Source: Spisula solida
Lineage: Eukaryota > Mollusca > Bivalvia > Venerida > Mactridae
Direction: 5' to 3'
Length of the DNA stretch: 64,000 nucleotides
Assembly: GCA_947247005.1 (NCBI GenBank)
Contig: OX365948.1
Span: 54,295,401-54,359,400, forward strand
Each line of letters starts with the position of its first letter. Position 1 is the first letter of the stretch. Shown piece after piece: positions 58,055-64,000 of this stretch. The notes under the pieces were generated by a model. That model saw only the letters and a list, made by a program, of their open reading frames with translations, did not search any database and was not told where the DNA came from. Made by a program: the position numbers and the translations under genes.

Positions 58055-60186
58055 GTACTGAAGTGTGCGAAGAGGATGAAGTCAGTAAAAAAGCTCTCAT
58101 TGGCTCTGTCAAGAAGTTTCACGCCTTGTATGGGTTCAATACGTGTACGGGTATTCGCCAGATGATGTCTGTACTGTAATGGAAGAAGCTGAAGAAGAAT
58201 GGTTTCTGACAAAGACTTAATAGCGCTGCTCAGGTGTGAAATTTTATAGCTTATTTTTATGGATTCGAGTACATTTGTTGTATTTGTGTCTGCAGCTAAT
58301 GCCGTTACTAAGGAATAAACATCATATCTTTTATACATCAATAATAAAACCAATTTCCAGAACATAATGAGGTTTATTAATATTGGTAAGAGGTGAATAA
58401 ACAATGATCCAATGTATTTCAGTCAGACTATTATTTTATGAAGTCAATTTCGCCCACATGTGTCGCATAAACAAGTGGGTCAATGGATTTACACACGTTT
58501 TCACAACAAGTGACAGAATCAGAGCCTTAACACATTCAATCAAACAGCAAAAAACATCTGATAAAAACTGGGCTGTTTATTAGATCCCTATATGAAACAC
58601 AATGAGGATTTTAAAGAACGAGGAACAACGCACTATAACTAAAAACTATTTATTTTCATATAAAAAAGGTATTTCACGTTTGATGACAAAACGGGAGTAT
58701 TTATATACGCAGCAAGATGCGCTCCTAAAAGGAGACTAAGTAAGGGCATGTGCTCCTACAAGAGAATCATTAGATCATACACTCCTTCATAGAATGGAGT
58801 AGTCTGTCTATACATACCCTATGTTTAATTAAAGGAGACAACTCTTCAGTCTACTCTTTTTTCCTGAAATTAATTCCCTTTGTACCCTCAAACATAGGTA
58901 ATCAAGCCCAAAACAAAATCTAGCTAAAATTGAAAACAAAATTATGATAATTGATTGAAAAAAATATATTATCTAGTCGGGTAGCCAGACTAAGAATGGA
59001 GCAATGCTTAAGAGAAGTAAGCATGAATGTAGTAATGATAGAAGTATTGGGCGAAAGGAGTAACGAACGGACTGTGTATACAAGGAGCATTTATGACGCA
59101 AATTAACAAGGTGTAAAAGGCTATTTTAATTGTGGAAACACAGCGTAGAACAGTTCTGTCAGTGGTTTCAACAATACCGTGTAAATACACTTTATGGCTG
59201 CGCTAAAGTGAACACACAAGCTAATTCAGGAATCATTATTATCGGAATAACACCATTAATTGCCGTTGAGAACCTGTTCAGAAAGTAAATTCAAGAACAC
59301 AGTCATATTTATCCGAATTTCGTTTGCACAGCAACCACTGTGTTTCTAGTGTTTTCTTATGTGTTCTTGATGTCGTCTTTCATAATATAAGGAACTTCAC
59401 AAGGTCAGGAAGACAGTTGATGAAGTATTTAGAATAATAATCTTAACTATTAAAGGGCCATAAAGGGCTATAACTCCGGCAAGTATCGTCAATTCGCCTT
59501 AGCGAGCATTTTGATATAATTAAAAACTATCGTTGTCGCTATTGCGTACACCATGTATATACTCGAGCTACATAATATTAAACGCATTAATTAATGACCC
59601 GGGTCCGTTGGTAAAGAAAAGCGTTTAGTCGCGCTTTCCAATGACGTAATCCATATCTAGTATGTTCAAATAAACGGGAAAGTTACCCCCCTAAAAGCGA
59701 TATGTAACGCTGGTAATTTAGCAATGGCTCTTGTATACACTGCTTCATAATTGCTATGTTTAGATGCAGGTAAATGGATCCTTTGAATTATATATGCCTG
59801 ATTACAGGGTTGTTTATGGATTGGTATTATTAATTTAAAAGTTTAAAGAATATAATTCAATTAATGCAAACAACGTATTGTCTAAACTAGTCATTTGAAG
59901 TGTTTGGTATTGTGATTGTGTAATATAATGGTCAAGTGACAAGTGAAACAAAATACATTGTACATGCACATGTGTATAAATATTACAGTGTTTCACAAGC
60001 AATCAATTGAATTATAAATATGATATTAAAGCGGCGGGTAGGAAGGGCAGCACTCAACAGAAATATCAGAGCACAAGGCATAAAGGGGGAACGTACAAAA
60101 CAGTCGAGAAAAACATGTAGTTAAATGGTAAAAAATTATACGTAGCATATACGTGTAGTTAGGTTTAAATTGAATTTGATCTATGT
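58055..60186. other. No supportable gene; one weak minus-strand open stretch
   Basis: Minus strand 58310 down to 58055 stays open for about 85 codons after a possible acceptor (TTTATTCCTTAG), but reads on into the neighbouring MITE and matches no family I know. Near 59450-59540 GGGCTATAACTCCGGCAAG looks like part of a dispersed repeat. Confidence 0.35.
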
Positions 60187-60447
60187 ATATATTAGTGTTC
60201 ATCCTTACTGTTCTATAGAAATTAGAAACGTCGACGGGAGCGAAGCGGAGTAAGGATGCATACTAATATACTTAGTGTGCAGGTTTATTTGTCTGCGGTA
60301 CTATGTTACATAGAAAGTTATATAGTACGTTCTATGAACCAAGCGATACATAGTAAACTATCTTGTTCGTTCTACGAGATTAAGAACTCTCGAAAAATTA
60401 AAATTACAGAAATTTCATTGGCTGCCAAATAAACCTGCACACTAATT
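60187..60447. mobile_element. Two adjoining palindromes, MITE-like
   Basis: First: TATTAGTGTTCATCCTTACT (60192) against AGTAAGGATGCATACTAATA (60250). Second: TTAGTGTGCAGGTTTATTTG (60276) against its complement ending 60447. They share a boundary near 60274 and may be one element with four arms. Confidence 0.65.
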
Positions 60448-60496
60448 TCCCTATAACAAATGCTAAATAGCAAACTCCTTACAGCGAGCGTGTCGA

Positions 60497-61225
60497 GTGT
60501 TGTACTGTGCGCGTAGCAGTAATCACTGCGTACTACATGAGTCAAAGACACGTACCACGTTACGACACAGGTAGTTGACATTTGCACTGCGCGTAACAGT
60601 AATCACTGCGTACTACATGAGTCAAAGACACGTACCACGTTACGACACAGGTAGTTGACATTTGCACTGCGCGTAACAGTAATCACTGCGTACTACATGA
60701 GTCAAAGACACGTACCACGTTACGACACAGGTAGTTGACATTTGCACTGCGCGTAGCAGTAATCACTGCGTACTACATGAGTCAAAGACACGTACCACGT
60801 AACGATACAGGTAGTTGACATTTGCACTGCGCGTAGCAGTAATCACTGCGTACTACAGGGGTCAACAAAGACACGTACCACGTTACGACACAGGTAGTTG
60901 ACATTTGCACTGCGCGTAGCAGTAATCACTGCGTACTACATGAGTCAAAGACACGTACCACCTTACGACACAGGTAGTTGACATTTGCACTGCGCGTAGC
61001 AGTATTCACTGCGTACAACATGAGTCAAAGACACGTACCACGTTACGACACAGGTAGTTGACATTTGCACTGCGCGTAACAGTAATAACTGCGTACAACA
61101 GGAATCAAAGACTCGTACCACGTAACGACACAGGTAGTTGACATTTGCACTGCGCGTAGTTGTAATCACTGCGTACTACAGGAGTCAAAGATACGTACCA
61201 CGTCACGACACAGGTAGTTGATGAC
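60497..61225. repeat. Tandem array, 80-bp unit, about 9 copies
   Basis: TTTGCACTGCGCGTAACAGT recurs every 80 bp from 60581; units also hold CACGTACCACGTTACGACAC. Early copies are nearly identical, later ones more varied. Confidence 0.94.
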
Positions 61226-62214
61226 ACGTACCACGTAATCTGGACTAATTAAATACATCCTCCTTCTGTGTGTACTCGATGTGGCCAAAGGGTTACCGCA
61301 TACAACAATGTCTCTCTTAACACCATATACTAGTGTGCTAATGACTTGACACATACGTTTGTAGACCTACCTAGATAGGATCATCAATGACATAGATATT
61401 AGCACCAATGATTACGTGCAATCCGATTATTTGCACTATGAAGCACATCTATGACGTCATCAAGTTGACAAATTCTCGTATATCATGCATTACTGTCGCC
61501 TGGCTTGTGTTTCCTTTTCCAGTGATCTGGCGAGATAGTGGAAATAATTCCAGCCTCTAGCAAATGACTTTTGATCTATATCGGCCCGCTAAATGCTTTG
61601 TCTATCTATCAATACCATATATTTAACCCGGTATATTCTCACGAACAGAATCTACTATACGTCGGTTATCATTCGCGGTTTTTGTTTTCCCTATTATACG
61701 CGAATATAGTTTCTCGCGAATTCATAACTACGCTTAAAGATACTTTTTCAGCATGAAAAGATAAAAACATATATATTATTGAGCCTTCGACCGCTAATAC
61801 GTAAATCCGGGACATTTAATATGTTACTGTCGGAGGTTCGCGGTATAAAGATCGCGCGAATATAACATAATGCACGGTAGGTAAAAAGCGCTGTGGACAG
61901 TCTGTCTGGTCCTAGACACCATTAACACTAAATCCAGAATGATTATATTGCTTTTGGGTTTTCAAAAACGTTTCTCTAAGTGGTTAGCAGGTCTGAGACA
62001 AACCATGCAAGCCCCAGTGAAGGGTTTGGGGTCCGGACGACCCCCTGAATATTAGGGGATGGGTAAAAATGTGGTTATGTAATTTATTGAGACGCGTGTT
62101 TGTCTCGTCTTGCATAGAGTGCATGGTTAAGACATGGATCAATCATCTGAGAAGAGTAGCTATAGTTGTGTCCCTCGTGAACAAAGAGGTTGGTCGGACT
62201 TCAACTCCATCATG
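61226..62214. other. No gene; TTCGCGAAT-type fragment at 61630-61740
   Basis: The fragment (TCTCGCGAATTCATAA) is allied to 40195-40510. The rest is non-coding. Confidence 0.4.
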
Positions 62215-62617
62215 AAACAAGAGGGCCATTGGCGTTCACCTGATGACTAGCAGTTAAGGCAGAATCAGTATTTGTTATGATATGACCTTGATATTTGATG
62301 CAGATTTTACAAATACACACTTTGTGGCCAGGTTTTATAAAGATGAGGTAAGAATGTGACCTCAAGAGTATAAACAAGGGTTTTCTTTGATGTGATCTGG
62401 TGACCTAGATTTTGACCCCATATGCCCCAGTTACGAACTTGCCCTAGATTTGATGGATACAAAGTTTCATAAAGATTAAGTGAAAACTGTGACCTGTAGA
62501 GTGTTAACAGTCCAATTGTTGACGACGGACGGTGGACGACGGACGGTGGACGACGCACGACGGACATAGGGCGATTACAATAGCTCACATTGAGCACTTT
62601 GTGCTCAGGTGAGCTAA
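62215..62617 (-). mobile_element. GTCCGTCC-cored non-autonomous element, copy 2
   Basis: Reverse complement of the plan at 20336-20845: left GAGGGCCATTGGCGTTCACC, near the right end GACGGACGGTGGACGACGG and GAGCACTTTGTGCTCAGGTG with terminal GAGCTAAAA. Confidence 0.68.
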
Positions 62618-63789
62618 AAATGAAACTGCGCACATGCATAGTGACATATATACCAATATACCAATACGGATGTTTTAATCCCATGATGAGCTTCTAGCAA
62701 ATTGTAAAAGTAATATTTTTGACGCTGATGCGTTTTCTGCTTGTCTAATTAGAGGAATCACATATAATTTTACATGTATGCATGTGTAATACTCTCCGAT
62801 TGTTTCCTTGTGTGCGTCTGCCGTGAGTCACAAACTAGACATTTTCCATGGCAATACGATTTCTTCACCAATATTGGTGAATACCCATATATTGTACATA
62901 ATACCATAAATACGTTAAATATACGTTACCAGAGGACAAGTAGCTAGATAAGCGCTTTAATCTTGACGACGTTTACTAAACTTATAAAAAACGAACTTTA
63001 ATAGTAAAACGGTCGTTTAAATTATTTCGGACAGGACTGTAAAAACGAGCAAACATGCATCAAAGGGAAGAACAGGCGTTCGGAGCCTGAAATAGCTTCC
63101 CTTAAGAACAAGGTAGGTAAGTTTTCAGCTTCGAAAATACATGTAGTTTTCATATAACCTGGTTTAAAGATTTTGAAATATACAGAAAGTAGTTTTTACA
63201 ACATTTTTATATACTCCAGTCACATTAAACTAGGTCACCCATCAAATAAAACACTAATAAAAACATACTACAAAAAATGCAAATTACCTACGATTTTGAA
63301 ACACAAAGATAAAAAAGTCCAAATAAGTGTGTTTTCTTTCCGTTAGTCTATAACAACCCCGTCCACATGGCATTTAGATGTCATTTCTTATTCACAGAAA
63401 GCTATTAAACCTTAACAGAATATATCGTGCATCTAACAAATTGTTGGTTTGCAAAGTTTTAATGTTTAGTCGTCTCGAATTTGTGAAAATTTTAGTTTTA
63501 AAAGATGACAATAAGAGAACTTAAGTATTGAATTGCACTAGATCGATAATTTGACGCGTGATACATCGAATTAAAATGTGGATTTCATTTCAGCACGTGT
63601 GTGTCTTGTGCGTGTGGTTTTTAGAGTTGTATAAAACTTACATTTGTTTTACGTGATCTAAAGCGTACATCATTCAATCGTTCTGACATTGTCTCTGTCA
63701 AAAACCGTACTGTAAAGTTATGACTCCATGTAAATTAATTCGTAAATGTAACAGGAAACAAGATAAGCAGAGAACTCTGCTACTCACAT
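62618..63789. other. No gene seen
   Basis: AT-rich non-coding. A small hairpin TCACCAATATTGGTGA lies at about 62866. Confidence 0.45.
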
Positions 63790-64000
63790 GGAACTTTATT
63801 ACTGAAAGGTACCATTATTGAAAAGGGACCATATTACTAATAAGGAACCATATTACTGACAAGGGACCATAATTATTACTGATAAGGAAGCATATTACCG
63901 ACAAGGAACCATATTACTGAAAGGAACCACACTACTAAATGGGAACTATATTACTGACAAGGAACCATACTACTGACATGAACCATATTACTGATAAGGA
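63790..64000. repeat. Irregular tandem array, about 20-bp unit, running off the window
   Basis: About ten units of AAGGAACCATATTACTGAC with GGGACCAT and ACTAATAA variants. It continues past the window end. Confidence 0.88.

Overview
The window is animal nuclear DNA: AT-rich, gene-poor, and packed with tandem arrays, tRNA-derived SINEs and palindromic non-autonomous DNA transposons. The only protein-coding exon I can support (minus strand, about 32836-34438) encodes the N-terminal PDZ-containing half of a SYD-1 / RhoGAP100F type synaptic scaffold. A SYD-1 protein that keeps its PDZ domain points to an invertebrate bilaterian. The style of the repeats (GTCCGTCC-cored elements, AGGTCA-rich elements, long minisatellites) suggests a lophotrochozoan, most likely a bivalve mollusc; this assignment is inference.

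Layout. 1.1-7.2 kb is one large element with arms of about 1.45 kb in inverted orientation. 8.0-8.7 kb is a 658-bp element, followed by a 2-kb array of a 17-bp unit (8.9-11.0 kb). 11.9-17.6 kb holds a palindrome, a strange short-word array, a complete miniature LTR retrotransposon whose LTRs carry a tRNA-like sequence (15264-15667), and a 1.75-kb foldback element. 20.1-29.8 kb is a series of MITE-like elements and SINEs, ending with a 504-bp MITE that has a clean 6-bp target-site duplication. 30.0-32.7 kb is a run of tandem and low-complexity arrays in the intron 3' of the SYD-1 exon. Upstream of that exon on its own strand lies a 2.5-kb array of a 22-bp unit with higher-order structure, ended by a decayed third copy of the tRNA-bearing LTR. 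39-63 kb continues with arrays (28, 64, 39, 46, 30, 80 bp and others), a 1872-bp palindromic transposon with nine motif copies in each arm and a 5-bp target-site duplication (42896-44767), further SINEs and several dispersed repeat pairs.

Working together: the window is best read as intronic and upstream DNA of one neuronal gene, heavily colonised by elements that encode no proteins of their own. Several carry ready-made pol III promoters or motifs resembling RFX, YY1, nuclear-receptor and NRF-1 sites. The most notable item is the miniature LTR element with a pol III-type tRNA sequence inside each LTR; several palindromic elements appear to have no described name that I can supply. No other exons, CRISPR arrays, rRNA genes or prokaryotic operons were seen.
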